NCBI RefSeq assembly: GCF_001854185.1
Contig: NZ_CP017603.1
Location: 3,472,001 to 3,536,000, forward strand
Origin: Clostridium formicaceticum
GTDB taxonomy: Bacteria > Bacillota > Clostridia > Peptostreptococcales > Natronincolaceae
Direction of reading: 5' to 3'
Length of the DNA: 64,000 bases
In this document: positions 9,180 through 18,279 of the stretch, piece after piece
How the letters are laid out: every line of letters begins with the position of its first letter
Position numbering within the stretch: the stretch's first letter is position 1
Notes under the pieces: generated by a model
The model's input: only the letters and a program-made list of their open reading frames with translations
The model's database searches: none
Told to the model about the DNA's origin: nothing
Translations under genes and position numbers: made by a program

Positions 9180-10373
9180 TTATTTGTTTAAGAAATCATC
9201 AATTCGATTTAATCCTTCTTGTATATTCTCTAGTGAAGTTGCATAAGACAGTCGCATAAAGTTGTCCGCACCAAAAGCGATTCCTGGTACAATAGCCACT
9301 TTTGTATTTTCTAGCAATATTTCAGCAAAATCTATAGAATTATTCACTTTATATCCTTTTATTTCTTTACCAATCCACTTTGAAATATTCATCATTACAT
9401 AAAAAGCACCCTTAGGTGTAATACAGGATAAATCTTTAATTTCATTGATCCTATGAATCATATATTTTCTTCGCTCATCAAAGGCTTTTGTCATTTCCTC
9501 TATGGTGGTTTGTTCTCCCCTTAAGGCTTCTATACTGGCATATTGGGCAATTGTATTAGGGTTAGAAGTAGCATGACTTTGGATGTTACCCATTATTTTT
9601 GCAATTTCAAGGTTTGAAGCTGTATAGCCTATTCTCCAACCAGTCATAGCATATGCCTTTGACATACCATTCAATACAATGGTGCGCTCCTTTATTTCTT
9701 CATTTAAACTAGCAATGCTAATATGTTTTTCTCCATCATAAACTAATTTTTCATAGATTTCATCTGATACTACAAGAATATTGTGTTTTACAACAATCTC
9801 AGCAATTTCTTCTAATTCTTCTTTTGTATATACTGAACCAGTGGGGTTAGATGGGCTGTTTAATACAATGGCTTTTGTTCTAGGCGTAATAGCAGCTAAT
9901 AAGTCACTTTTTTGTAACCTAAATTCATTTTCTTCCGTACATTCTATGTATACTGGTGTAGCATCCGCCATTTTCACTGATTCAGGATAAGTTACCCAAT
10001 AAGGCGTAGGAATAATCACTTCGTCACCAGGATTACAAATAGCCTGAAAAATATTATAAAGTGCGTGTTTTCCTCCATTGGATACAATGATATTTTCTGG
10101 ATGATAGGACAATCCATTATCTTTTTGAAGTTTCTCACAGATAGCTTTTTTAAGCTCTGGCAGTCCAGAAGCTGCCGTGTACCCTGTAGGGCCTTTTTCT
10201 ATTACTTCTATCGCTGCTCTTTTTATATTGTCAGGGGTTTGAAAGTCTGGCTCTCCTACACCAAAGCTAATAACGTCTATACCCTCCGCCCTCATTTGTT
10301 TACTTCTTGCATCAATTGTTAGTGTTACTGATGGTGAAATTTTAAGATTTTTTTCAGAAAGTTTAATATTCAT
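9180..10373 (-). CDS. aspB: pyridoxal-phosphate aspartate aminotransferase (class I)
   Basis: The 397-aa protein is a fold-type I aminotransferase. The PLP-binding lysine is in NGMSKAYAMTGWRIGYTAS (about K238). Other hallmarks are SNGGKHALYNIFQA, the N-P pair in LNSPSNPTGSVYTKEEL and the arginine in DNFMRLSYATS that binds the substrate carboxylate. It resembles B. subtilis AspB-type enzymes that use aspartate and 2-oxoglutarate; some relatives prefer other amino acids. Single gene between short spacers. Confidence 0.88.
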   Translation of the reverse strand: MNIKLSEKNLKISPSVTLTIDARSKQMRAEGIDVISFGVGEPDFQTPDNIKRAAIEVIEKGPTGYTAASGLPELKKAICEKLQKDNGLSYHPENIIVSNGGKHALYNIFQAICNPGDEVIIPTPYWVTYPESVKMADATPVYIECTEENEFRLQKSDLLAAITPRTKAIVLNSPSNPTGSVYTKEELEEIAEIVVKHNILVVSDEIYEKLVYDGEKHISIASLNEEIKERTIVLNGMSKAYAMTGWRIGYTASNLEIAKIMGNIQSHATSNPNTIAQYASIEALRGEQTTIEEMTKAFDERRKYMIHRINEIKDLSCITPKGAFYVMMNISKWIGKEIKGYKVNNSIDFAEILLENTKVAIVPGIAFGADNFMRLSYATSLENIQEGLNRIDDFLNK

Positions 10374-10431
10374 TCATTTACCTCCACAATATTTAAATAT
10401 ACTTTTACTTAATAGCTAAGTGACGATAGGA

Positions 10432-10484
10432 TTTTATCCTTCGGTGTATTACTAAGACATCCACTGAATTAAGTCTCATTTTAT
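10432..10484 (-). repeat. dispersed repeat family A, internally deleted copy
   Basis: On the minus strand it begins ATAAAATGAGACTTAATTCA and ends with CTTAGTAATACACCGAAGGA, the two termini of the longer family A copies, but the ~80-130 bases between them are missing. It lies upstream of the aminotransferase gene. Confidence 0.75.
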
Positions 10485-10617
10485 TCTATCAGATTTTTTC
10501 AATTACCGATAGTAAAATTATGCAAAATTATTTATAACTTCTATTCATCCCAACCCTGTAAACTTACAATAGGATCTTCCTTTAAAGGATTTTTAGAGCT
10601 TTCAGGGCTGCTTGCCA

Positions 10618-10992
10618 CTATGCATGATAAATGTCCTTTAATGTATTTTTAATAATGGTCAGGGAGTCTTGTAGGTTGGCTTCATATAATCTCTTAATAT
10701 TACTATAGTGTTCTAATCCTTCATCTGTTATACGGTAATGTCTAATGGATCTTTTGTCTGGCTCTTCCCACCAACCTTTGATATAGTTATTGCTCTCTAA
10801 ATCCCGTAATAAAGGATACATCATTCCTGGACTAGGCTCCCACTTGTAATCCATTCTACTTTTAATTTCTTCTATTAATTCATTACCGTAAAAGCTCCTG
10901 TAGGCTAATAGATGCAAAATATATAGTTTAACAAACTGTGTTGTACTTATTTTAGATGGAAACTGTCGATTTCTTTCCCCTTTTGATCCCAT
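10618..10992 (-). CDS. PadR-family transcriptional regulator
   Basis: A winged-helix repressor of about 124 aa. The domain is recognisable from FVKLYILHLLAYRSFYGNEL, the turn SPGMMYPLLRDLESNNYI and the wing RSIRHYRITDEGL, followed by a dimerisation helix. PadR proteins usually repress a nearby transporter or stress gene; the target is not evident here. The ATG at 10992 is preferred because GAGGG lies 8 bases upstream; a GTG at 11007 overlapping the PHP stop codon is the alternative. Probably translated together with the PHP gene. Confidence 0.88.
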   Translation of the reverse strand: MGSKGERNRQFPSKISTTQFVKLYILHLLAYRSFYGNELIEEIKSRMDYKWEPSPGMMYPLLRDLESNNYIKGWWEEPDKRSIRHYRITDEGLEHYSNIKRLYEANLQDSLTIIKNTLKDIYHA

Positions 10993-11003
10993 GACTTCAA
11001 CCC

Positions 11004-11834
11004 TCACTTTACCTTACTTTTTATAAATTTATCTACCTCTTCTATAGAGATTTTTTCACTACCTAAATCTCCATGCCTTGTTTCTCCCTTTGGGGGACTG
11101 TGAAAATCAGATCCTGCTGTAACTTTTAAATGATACTGTCTTGCAATCAATGAAAACTTTTTATGCTCCTTCTCTCCATGCTCTGGATGGTATACTTCTA
11201 TACCATCTACTTTTTTTTCTAATATATCTATCAATATCTTTTCATTTTTTATGAGTCCAGGATGTGCTATTGTAACAAAACCTTCAGCTTTTTTTATCAT
11301 ATCTATCGCTTCAAAGGGGGTTATTTTATATCTTGGCACATAAGCAGGGCAACCCTTACTTAAATATTTGTGAAATGCTTCCTGTATACTTTCAATATAA
11401 CCTTTTTCCAGCAAAACCCTTGCTATGTGTGGTCTCCCTACAGCACCCTCCCTTGCTATTTTCAAGACTTCATCATAGGTGATCAGTAAACCTAGCTTCT
11501 GTAATTTATCAACGATTTTAACTGCTCTATTCCGCCTTTGTTCTTGAATAAAGCTTAATGCCTGTAATAAATCTTTAGATGTATGGTTGATGTCATAACC
11601 TAAAATATGAACTTCCTCCCCTAGATATTCTGTACTGAGTTCAATACCTGTTATTACAATGAATTTGCCTAATTTACTAGCATAGTTCATTCCTTCATCA
11701 ATACCTTCTACTGTATCATGATCCGTAATTGCAATGCCACTAAGACCTTTAGTGATAGCGTAGTCTATCAATTGTCTAGGACTGTAAGTACCATCCGAAG
11801 CAGTGGTATGGGTGTGCATATCTATATATCTCAT
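11004..11834 (-). CDS. PHP-domain phosphoesterase (TrpH/YciV-like)
   Basis: A 276-aa PHP metallo-phosphoesterase. Metal-binding motifs are visible: DMHTHTTASDGTYSP at the N-terminus, AITDHDTVEG, GIELSTEY, AHPG and GSDFHSP near the C-terminus. Relatives such as E. coli RNase AM/YciV remove nucleotides from RNA ends or act on 3',5'-nucleoside bisphosphates; the substrate here is inferred only by family. It is the upstream partner of the PadR gene. Confidence 0.87.
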   Translation of the reverse strand: MRYIDMHTHTTASDGTYSPRQLIDYAITKGLSGIAITDHDTVEGIDEGMNYASKLGKFIVITGIELSTEYLGEEVHILGYDINHTSKDLLQALSFIQEQRRNRAVKIVDKLQKLGLLITYDEVLKIAREGAVGRPHIARVLLEKGYIESIQEAFHKYLSKGCPAYVPRYKITPFEAIDMIKKAEGFVTIAHPGLIKNEKILIDILEKKVDGIEVYHPEHGEKEHKKFSLIARQYHLKVTAGSDFHSPPKGETRHGDLGSEKISIEEVDKFIKSKVK

Positions 11835-11913
11835 AATTTTACTCCTTATAATACTTGATAAATTCTATAGTATAATTGTTGACTAATTTTTGGTTGCTGA
11901 TGCTGCTAGAAGT

Positions 11914-11945
11914 AAAAAAGCCCACTCAATAGTAGGCTTTTTATT
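11914..11945 (-). terminator. rho-independent terminator of spoVS
   Basis: On the minus strand AAAAAGCC is followed by a loop and GGCTTTTTT, a hairpin with a T tail just after the spoVS stop codon. Confidence 0.85.
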
Positions 11946-11952
11946 TTTCTCT

Positions 11953-12213
11953 TTATCTTGGTTCTACAATTAATTTAATTGCAGTTCTTTCTTCACCATC
12001 TATTTCTATATCAGTGAATGCAGGTATACATATCAAATCAATTCCACTAGGAGCTACAAATCCTCGTGCAATTGCCACTGCTTTTACTGCTTGATTTAGA
12101 GCCCCAGCTCCAATAGCTTGGATTTCAGCAGTCCCACGTTCTCTGAGAACTCCTGCTAATGCTCCAGCAACAGAATTTGGTTTTGATTTTGCTGATACTT
12201 TTAAAACTTCCAT
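11953..12213 (-). CDS. spoVS: stage V sporulation protein S
   Basis: An 86-aa protein of the SpoVS/Alba-like family, running from MEVLKVSAKSKPNSVAGALA through GAGALNQAVKAVAIARGFVAP to the C-terminal ERTAIKLIVEP. The whole length matches the family. In B. subtilis SpoVS affects septation and coat assembly during sporulation. Monocistronic here, with its own terminator and a possible sigma-H promoter. It is next to rny, as in many Firmicutes. Confidence 0.97.
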   Translation of the reverse strand: MEVLKVSAKSKPNSVAGALAGVLRERGTAEIQAIGAGALNQAVKAVAIARGFVAPSGIDLICIPAFTDIEIDGEERTAIKLIVEPR

Positions 12214-12276
12214 TAAAAAGCCCCCTTTGATATTTTGATGTAATGTATCTTCCTACAATTAAATCCATCTTATATT

Positions 12277-12303
12277 ATTCTACCTATTTTTAAAAATACC
12301 TGC
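12277..12303 (-). promoter_or_regulatory. possible sigma-H promoter of spoVS
   Basis: On the minus strand GCAGGTATT resembles the sigma-H -35 box (RWAGGAWTT) and, 13 bases on, AGAAT matches the -10 box. B. subtilis spoVS is a sigma-H gene, which is why I looked for it; the -35 match is imperfect. Confidence 0.4.
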
Positions 12304-12351
12304 ATTTTTCATAAAATTTTGTTAAAATTTATTTTCCAAAAACTGCAAATA

Positions 12352-12378
12352 AAAAAAACTGCTTTCAGCAGTTTTTTT
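12352..12378 (-). terminator. rho-independent terminator of rny
   Basis: AAAAAACTGC, a short loop and GCAGTTTTTTTT form a strong hairpin that overlaps the rny stop codon. Confidence 0.9.
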
Positions 12379-13918
12379 ACTTTGCAAATTCTATAGCTCT
12401 TGTTTCTCTGATAACGTGAACTTTTATTTGACCAGGATATTCTAACTCACTTTCAATACGTTTAGTAATACCTCTAGCTAATACTACGATTTCTTCATCG
12501 TTATATTGCTCCGGCTTAACCATAATTCTGATTTCTCTTCCAGCTTGTATAGCAAAAGATTTTTCAACCCCATCATATGCGTTAGCAATTTCTTCAAGCT
12601 TTTCAAGTCGTTTAATGTAGGATTCCAATGTTTCACGTCTTGCCCCTGGTCTGGCAGCTGATATAGCATCTGCTGCTGTAATTAACACAGCTTCTATTGT
12701 TTCCGGTTCATAATCCCCATGATGTGTAGACATAGCATGAATGACTTCTTTTGATTCCTTGTACTTTCTAAGAAGCTCCATTCCTATCTCCACGTGAGTA
12801 CCTTCAATTTCATGATCTACTGCTTTGCCGATATCATGCAACAATCCAGCTCTCTTAGCTAGTTTCACATCTACACCTAACTCTGCCGCCATAATTCCTG
12901 CAAGATAAGATACTTCAATAGAGTGTTTTAATACATTTTGACCATAGCTTGTTCTATACTTTAATCTTCCTAATAGTTTAATCAGTTCAGGATGTAAGCC
13001 ATGAACCCCAGTATCAAAGGTTGCTTGCTCTCCTTCTTCCTTGATAATATTATCAACTTCTCTTTTAGCCTTTTCAACCATTTCTTCTATTCTAGCCGGA
13101 TGAATTCTACCATCAACAATTAGCTTCTCCAAAGCTAGTCTAGCAATTTCACGTCGAATTGCATCAAACCCTGATAATATTACAGCTTCAGGCGTATCAT
13201 CAATAATCAAGTCAATACCTGTTAAAGTCTCTAGCGTTCTAATGTTTCTACCTTCTCTTCCTATAATTCTTCCCTTCATTTCGTCATTGGGCAATTGAAC
13301 TACAGTAACAGTTGTTTCAGCCACATGGTCTGCAGCACATTTTTGAATGGCATAAGTAATAATTTCTTTGGCTTTTTTCTCAGCATCTTCTTTTGCCTTT
13401 GTTTCTATATCCTTGATCATAATTGCTGCTTCATGCTTAATTTCTTTTTCAATGTCATTTAAAAGAAGTTCTCTTGCTTCTAAAGACGTTAAACCAGATA
13501 ATTCTTCTAACTTTTGGACTTCTTTTTCATAAAGTTGTTGAATTTCCTGCTCTTGCTCTTCTAATTCTTTAAGTTTTCGATTTAGCTTTTCGTCTTTATG
13601 TTCTAAAACATCTGACTTTTTATCTAAAGTTTCTTCTTTTTGAATTAGCCTTCTTTCAATTTTTTGTAGCTCATTACGCCTTTCTCTACTTTCTCGGTCA
13701 AATTCATTACGAAGCCTATGAACTTCTTCTTTGGCCTCTAGCAAAATTTCTTTTTTTGATGTTTCAGCATCTTTTTCTGCTTCTTCAACTAATTTTTTTG
13801 CTAGTTCTTCAGCACTGTTTATCTTACCCTCCGCAATGTTTTTTCGGATAAAATAGCCGATAAGGCATCCTACTATAGCAGCAACTAAAACTATGAGTAT
13901 GATTAGACCATTATTAAT
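12377..13918 (-). CDS. rny: ribonuclease Y, probably initiated at ATT
   Basis: RNase Y is the membrane-anchored endoribonuclease that starts mRNA decay in Firmicutes. About 513 aa are encoded: an N-terminal membrane helix ([20 protein letters not shown]), a long charged coiled coil (to about residue 200), a KH domain ([20 protein letters not shown]) and an HD domain ([11 protein letters not shown] then [12 protein letters not shown]). The coding frame extends about 58 residues upstream of the first ATG, at 13744, and includes the membrane helix. No ATG, GTG or TTG exists near the strong AAAGGAGGT ribosome-binding site; the best start is an ATT at 13916-13918, 9 bases downstream of it. A frameshift or sequence error is the alternative. 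Confidence 0.9.
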   Translation of the reverse strand: MNNGLIILIVLVAAIVGCLIGYFIRKNIAEGKINSAEELAKKLVEEAEKDAETSKKEILLEAKEEVHRLRNEFDRESRERRNELQKIERRLIQKEETLDKKSDVLEHKDEKLNRKLKELEEQEQEIQQLYEKEVQKLEELSGLTSLEARELLLNDIEKEIKHEAAIMIKDIETKAKEDAEKKAKEIITYAIQKCAADHVAETTVTVVQLPNDEMKGRIIGREGRNIRTLETLTGIDLIIDDTPEAVILSGFDAIRREIARLALEKLIVDGRIHPARIEEMVEKAKREVDNIIKEEGEQATFDTGVHGLHPELIKLLGRLKYRTSYGQNVLKHSIEVSYLAGIMAAELGVDVKLAKRAGLLHDIGKAVDHEIEGTHVEIGMELLRKYKESKEVIHAMSTHHGDYEPETIEAVLITAADAISAARPGARRETLESYIKRLEKLEEIANAYDGVEKSFAIQAGREIRIMVKPEQYNDEEIVVLARGITKRIESELEYPGQIKVHVIRETRAIEFAK

Positions 13919-14037
13919 ACGTGGACACCTCCTTTATTAAGTTTTTTTCAACGTATACATTTTCACTAACATGAATAAAAACTTTTAAAATTTAAAAGTT
14001 TAGGTAAAATCATCTAAATATATAATGATTTGATTTT

Positions 14038-14066
14038 ATTGTATATCTTTTTTTATTTTGTGTCAA
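14038..14066 (-). promoter_or_regulatory. sigma-A promoter of rny
   Basis: TTGACA at 14061-14066 (minus strand), a 17-base spacer and TACAAT at 14038-14043. It is a near-consensus vegetative promoter about 120 bases upstream of the rny start. Confidence 0.8.
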
Positions 14067-14296
14067 GTTACATTATCAGTTATAAAGGATTGGTCATTTT
14101 ATATTTTTTCCAATTATTAGTATATTATACCTTTCTAGTCCCCTGAACTAAGCTGGCCTTTTTATTATAATATAGTATTTATATCTATAAATATACGCTT
14201 TTATCGTTGTATTTTGTTCCATACCGCTATCGTTTTATTTTCCACCGAAAGAAGGAATAAATATTTATAAACCCACCTCTAATTCCTAGGCATATG

Positions 14297-14423
14297 TTTA
14301 TCCTTTGGTGTATTGCTAAGACGCCGACTTTAAGTAGTGGGCGATTAAGCAATACATCATGGAAATAAATTCTTCTACAATTCATGGGAGTTTTTACTCC
14401 CCATGAATTATAACTAAATTTTA
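14297..14423 (-). repeat. dispersed repeat family A, full-type copy
   Basis: Two palindromes in a row. A stem of AATTCATGGGGAG with CTCCCATGAATT is followed by a long inverted repeat in which GTATTGCTTAA pairs with TTAGCAATAC. The termini match the copies near 10.4, 22.3 and 25.9 kb. It lies between the rny promoter region and the recA terminator. The rest of the 13919-14494 spacer holds only promoter and terminator signals. Confidence 0.8.
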
Positions 14424-14451
14424 TATAGCCTCTGAAAAAATAATTTTACCA

Positions 14452-14492
14452 AAAGAATAAAAATAGAGTTTAAAACCCTATTTTTATTCTTT
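14452..14492 (-). terminator. rho-independent terminator of recA
   Basis: AAAGAATAAAAATAG pairs with CTATTTTTATTCTTT across a short loop, giving a long AT-rich hairpin with a T tail just after the recA stop codon. Confidence 0.85.
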
Positions 14493-14494
14493 GC

Positions 14495-14911
14495 TTACTT
14501 CTGCTCTTCTTCTTGTTCTTGATTTTGTTGACTTTCTTCATTAACATCATTATTGGGGTTTGCTTTTGCTAAGGGTAAGTTATAATGTTTTCTGATGGTA
14601 TTTTCTACCTCTAAATAGATATCTGGATTTTCCTGCAAAAATTGTTTAGCATTTTCTCGTCCCTGCCCTAGTCTATGCTCTCCATAGCTATACCATGCAC
14701 CAGATTTTTTAACAATTTCTAAGTTAGTTGCTACGTCTAAAACATCCCCATACTTAGAAATCCCCTCTCCATACATGATATCAAATTCAGCTTGTCTAAA
14801 GGGCGGAGCTACTTTGTTTTTTACTACTTTTACCCTCGTTCTATTCCCCATAACATCATTACCTTGCTTGATAACATCTATTTTTCTTACGTCTAATCGA
14901 ACAGAGGCATA
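14495..14911 (-). CDS. recA: recA exon 3 (C-terminal 138 residues)
   Basis: Encodes RecA from [15 protein letters not shown] through the conserved [22 protein letters not shown] region to an acidic, Gln/Glu-rich tail ending in EEEQK, typical of RecA C-termini. The frame joins exon 2 in phase 0 after removal of the intron at 14912-17768. The open frame reads 28 codons upstream into intron sequence, where [14 protein letters not shown] is intron domain V/VI read as protein, not RecA. The stop codon is followed by a terminator. Confidence 0.95.
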   Translation of the reverse strand, partial: YASVRLDVRKIDVIKQGNDVMGNRTRVKVVKNKVAPPFRQAEFDIMYGEGISKYGDVLDVATNLEIVKKSGAWYSYGEHRLGQGRENAKQFLQENPDIYLEVENTIRKHYNLPLAKANPNNDVNEESQQNQEQEEEQK

Positions 14912-14972
14912 GTCGACTAAGAACCAAACGCCTTTCCGCATTACTGAGGTAGGTTTTTCAATTCTCGTCACC

Positions 14973-15006
14973 AAACCGTACTTGAAAGTTTCCAATCATA
15001 CGGCTC
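14973..15006 (-). other. group II intron domain V (3' recA intron)
   Basis: A 34-nt hairpin beginning GAGCCGTATG, with a GAAA tetraloop and ending TACGGTTT. It carries the AGC catalytic triad and has the exact length and shape of bacterial domain V. Confidence 0.9.
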
Positions 15007-15048
15007 TCCAATTGTTACTTGATGTCTCAATTCTCAATTCCTACAGAA

Positions 15049-17079
15049 TTAGTCAAGTTCTCCTTTGTGTAATCTTAGGTGGCAATTATTTGTTGACCCT
15101 TTGGTACAAAGTACAAGAGTTTTTCGTTTTCGGGCTATCATAAGTTTCTCCCAAGTCTTTTTACCTTTTAAGTCTTTTAGTTTTTTAACATGATGAACTT
15201 CAAAGGGTCCTGTCATGTCTCCACACCATTCACACTTATTTGCTAATAATCTTTTAATGAGTCCGTTTCTTCCTCCAAAATTAGTGTTTGGTTTTATGTC
15301 AACGGCATCATTGTCTTCTTCAAAGATTTTTTTACAAAACTTGATTTCTTCCCTTTTAAAGAGAGGTACAAAACATTCTTGTCTATCTTTATTAACCCAA
15401 GTAATACCCCATTCACCTTCTCTGAAATACTTTTTGTTGCCTTTTTCGGTTTTCTTTCCCATAAGTTTACTTGTTTTACACGCATATTTATTACCTAGTG
15501 TCTTTGTAAAGCTGTTTTTGAATACAAAGTGTGCATTAGATAATTTACTTGCTACGTCAAAGGCAAACTTATAGTAATTATAAAATCCTCTAAATTCTTG
15601 GTTATATGCCGTTACTATTTCTAGGTCATCATTATGACGAAATTTTGCTCTGTGTACTGGTTTCCATACTTTATCATCTTCTTTGATGTAGCCATTTTTC
15701 ATCATAAAGTTAACTAGCTTGTCATGGGGTAGTGAGAGTTTGATGCTATTAACACCAGTTTTTGCTACCTCTTTTCGACCTTGAAAATTTCTTTTTATTA
15801 GCAAATCTTCATTAGTATTGACAAAAACATCATATCCTAAAAATCTAGCTTTTTCAGAGTTATGGGTTATAAGTGTTTTCTCCTGACTGAGAGTTAACTT
15901 GAGTTTATTGTTGAGAAATGATTTTAATTCTTCTTTGACTTTCTCTGCATCTTCTTTTGTTCCTATAATACCTATTAGAAAGTCGTCTGCATATCTAACA
16001 TATTTCATTCTCCTATGGTCTTCATCCATTTGTTCATAGGTTTTGAGTGTCTTTAGTTCTTTTGATAGTTCCTTAATTTCAGATATCAGTTTACTTCTTT
16101 CTTCTTCGCTTGGTTTACGTAATACTAGGTTCCTTTTGTAAATGCAACCTCTTAAGCGACGAACTGTATCATCATTGTTAAAGTTCTTTATTTCAGGGTG
16201 AAGAGCACAATACTGTTTTATTTCCTCATAGGCTTCTTCAATTTCCTTTTTTGCTTTTTGAATTTTTTCATCTGGTTGTTCTTTCAGAAGCCTTCTTTTA
16301 AGATGAATTTTATTTGAGATATTTTTGTATTGTCTATTTTCTTTTCTTTTATTCCCTTTATCAAACTTTCTTATATATTCCTCCATATATATATCTAATT
16401 CATTTAGATATATATTAGCAAGAATTGGACTCACTATACCTCCTTGCGGAGTGCCTGAGTATGTTTGATACAGTTTAAAATCTTCAATGTATCCTGCTTT
16501 AAGGAATTTCCATATTAGCCTTATGAACTTTTCATCTTTAATTTTCTTCTTAAGGATTTCAACCATAATAGCATGGTCAATGTTATCAAAGAAACCTTCA
16601 ATATCTCCCTCTATCCACCATTTTGTTGCAGTAAAGTTATGTTTTATCTGCAATAAAGCTGTATGACAACTTCTTCTTGGTCTAAAACTGTGAGAATTAT
16701 CCGAGAATGTTGGCTCATATATCGATTCTAATATCATTCTTATAATCTCTTGCAGGATTTTATCATATATTGCAGGTATTCCTAGTGGTCTTAGTTTCTT
16801 ACTATTTTGTTTAGGAACATAAACTCTACGTGCTGGTTTCGGTTGATATGATTCGTCTTTTAGGCTATTGATTAATTTCTCAACAATGTGTACGCCGAAA
16901 CCATCTATTGTTTGATTATCTGTTTCTGCTGTCATATTTCCTTCTTTAGCATATATTTTCTCATATGCTTTTAGATAAAATTCTTGATTATAGAGGTTTC
17001 TGTATAAGTCTTCAAATCTGTACCCTTCTTTGATAGAATTGTTCCTCAGCACCTCTAAAACTTTGTCTGGATTTCGCAT
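15049..17079 (-). CDS. ltrA: group II intron reverse transcriptase/maturase with HNH endonuclease
   Basis: The 676-aa multifunctional protein promotes splicing and retrohoming of its host intron. The reverse transcriptase fingers/palm run from about residue 85 (RRVYVPKQNSKKLRPLGIPA) through SFRPRRSCHTALLQI, GDIEGFFDNIDH and GTPQGGIVSPILANIYLNELD to the catalytic YADD at about 363-366. A charged insertion of about 125 residues separates the GTPQGG and YADD blocks. Maturase domain X follows. A C-terminal HNH nuclease with CEWC (about 616-619), EVHHVKKL and a NNCH motif completes it. All catalytic residues are present, so it looks active. Start: ATG after GGTGAG. Confidence 0.95.
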   Translation of the reverse strand: MRNPDKVLEVLRNNSIKEGYRFEDLYRNLYNQEFYLKAYEKIYAKEGNMTAETDNQTIDGFGVHIVEKLINSLKDESYQPKPARRVYVPKQNSKKLRPLGIPAIYDKILQEIIRMILESIYEPTFSDNSHSFRPRRSCHTALLQIKHNFTATKWWIEGDIEGFFDNIDHAIMVEILKKKIKDEKFIRLIWKFLKAGYIEDFKLYQTYSGTPQGGIVSPILANIYLNELDIYMEEYIRKFDKGNKRKENRQYKNISNKIHLKRRLLKEQPDEKIQKAKKEIEEAYEEIKQYCALHPEIKNFNNDDTVRRLRGCIYKRNLVLRKPSEEERSKLISEIKELSKELKTLKTYEQMDEDHRRMKYVRYADDFLIGIIGTKEDAEKVKEELKSFLNNKLKLTLSQEKTLITHNSEKARFLGYDVFVNTNEDLLIKRNFQGRKEVAKTGVNSIKLSLPHDKLVNFMMKNGYIKEDDKVWKPVHRAKFRHNDDLEIVTAYNQEFRGFYNYYKFAFDVASKLSNAHFVFKNSFTKTLGNKYACKTSKLMGKKTEKGNKKYFREGEWGITWVNKDRQECFVPLFKREEIKFCKKIFEEDNDAVDIKPNTNFGGRNGLIKRLLANKCEWCGDMTGPFEVHHVKKLKDLKGKKTWEKLMIARKRKTLVLCTKGSTNNCHLRLHKGELD

Positions 17080-17768
17080 GGTATCTCACCATATCCTTTC
17101 TCCATTTTAGAATTCACAATCTGTTCCCCTTCACTCCATGGGCATTACCCCATTTCATCATTACTACGAGAACTCCGTTACCATATAGGGCATCTATCGC
17201 GTCTACACGCTGTATCTATGGCAGGAAATATAGATATTATAAATCCTGTTTTAACGTTCAAGAACGATTGTTCGACATGTAAAAATTTTAATCAAACTTT
17301 TATTGCCTTCCATAGACATCCCTACTTAGGTAATCCCAAGTTATCCTATATATCATAATTTATATCCTTCCGTTTAGGTTCTCCTTTCGACATTTACTCT
17401 CTTATTGAGATTGTGGAAAAGGTGTTCGTTAACATACGTATAAATTTTAAATACGCTGTATCCTTTTCTACTACCAATACTATCTCCCAGTAGGTAGCAC
17501 CCGCCCTTTCTAGGCACTCTGTCTAGAGTTCAAGCAGTCTAGCTTTAACCATGCGGAAGATTTCCGTCTCGCCATTCGTCTTTGCTCTTGAGAGATAGAG
17601 CAGATTATGACTTTTCAACCATGTGTTGGTCCCCCATCCCTTTCGGTAAGAGGTAAGGTTGCTAACGGTAATCCAAACGAACTAGATTATCTGTTTTTCA
17701 ACAGCAATGCTATATAAGACGCGTACTAGCAATACTTTCACGTATTATGCTAACACTTCTTGGCACAC

Positions 17769-18127
17769 AAACTTCAGCGCTCTTCCACCGGGGGTCACTT
17801 CTGGATTTCCAAACATGATGCCCACTTTCTCTCTTAATTGATTGATAAAGATAGCTGTGGTTCTAGATTTATTCACAGCCCCTGCTAGTTTTCTTAGGGC
17901 TTGCGACATCAGCCTGGCCTGTAATCCAACATGACTATCTCCCATCTCTCCTTCTATTTCCGCCTTTGGCACTAATGCAGCAACAGAGTCAATTACAATA
18001 ACATCTATAGCACCACTTCTTACTAGTGCTTCAGCGATCTCCAGAGCTTGTTCACCAGTATCTGGCTGAGAAACGATTAAGTTATCTGTATCTACACCTA
18101 GTTTTCTAGCATAAGCAGGATCAAGGG
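17769..18127 (-). CDS. recA: recA exon 2 (central 120 residues)
   Basis: Encodes [20 protein letters not shown], then Walker B ([11 protein letters not shown]), then [20 protein letters not shown] and loop L2 ([15 protein letters not shown]). There is no stop or frameshift in 359 bases. It joins exon 1 in phase 1 to restore an alanine codon (EH-A-LDP) and exon 3 in phase 0. Only the part from the GTG of VPKAEIEG onward would be read as an open frame with a start codon, so automated tools will call a 75-aa fragment here. Confidence 0.95.
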
Positions 18128-18219
18128 ATAGCGATAGGTAATCAACTGTCCTCGGCTTTACCCGTTAGGAGTGATTTTGTCGGCTAAGTCAGAGGGATTA
18201 CTCCCTCCTTCTCGCCTAA

Positions 18220-18253
18220 GAACCGTACGTGTTGGTTTCCCAACATACGGCTC
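18220..18253 (-). other. group II intron domain V (inner intron)
   Basis: A 34-nt hairpin beginning GAGCCGTATG, GAAA tetraloop, ending GTACGGTTC. It has the AGC triad and the expected two-base bulge. Confidence 0.9.
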
Positions 18254-18279
18254 AAGCATACATTTCTCCTAAATCTTGG

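Larger units (their letters stand above)
14912..17768 (-). mobile_element. group II intron in recA (3' intron), with maturase
   Basis: The 5' end on the minus strand is GTGTGCC (consensus GUGYG), directly after the RecA codons for ALKF. The 3' end is ...TTAGTCGAC (AY), directly before the codons for YASVRL. Precise removal gives ALKF-YASVRL, the invariant RecA sequence at the end of loop L2. Domains I-III occupy about 17080-17768, the maturase is in domain IV, and domain V is at 14973-15006. Domain VI follows, with a candidate branch A seven bases from the 3' end. It differs clearly from the other two introns and belongs to a different class. Confidence 0.93.

Noticed and set aside
15215-15574. 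119-aa plus-strand frame opposite the intron maturase
   Set aside because: Antisense to a conserved maturase/HNH domain, no start signal.
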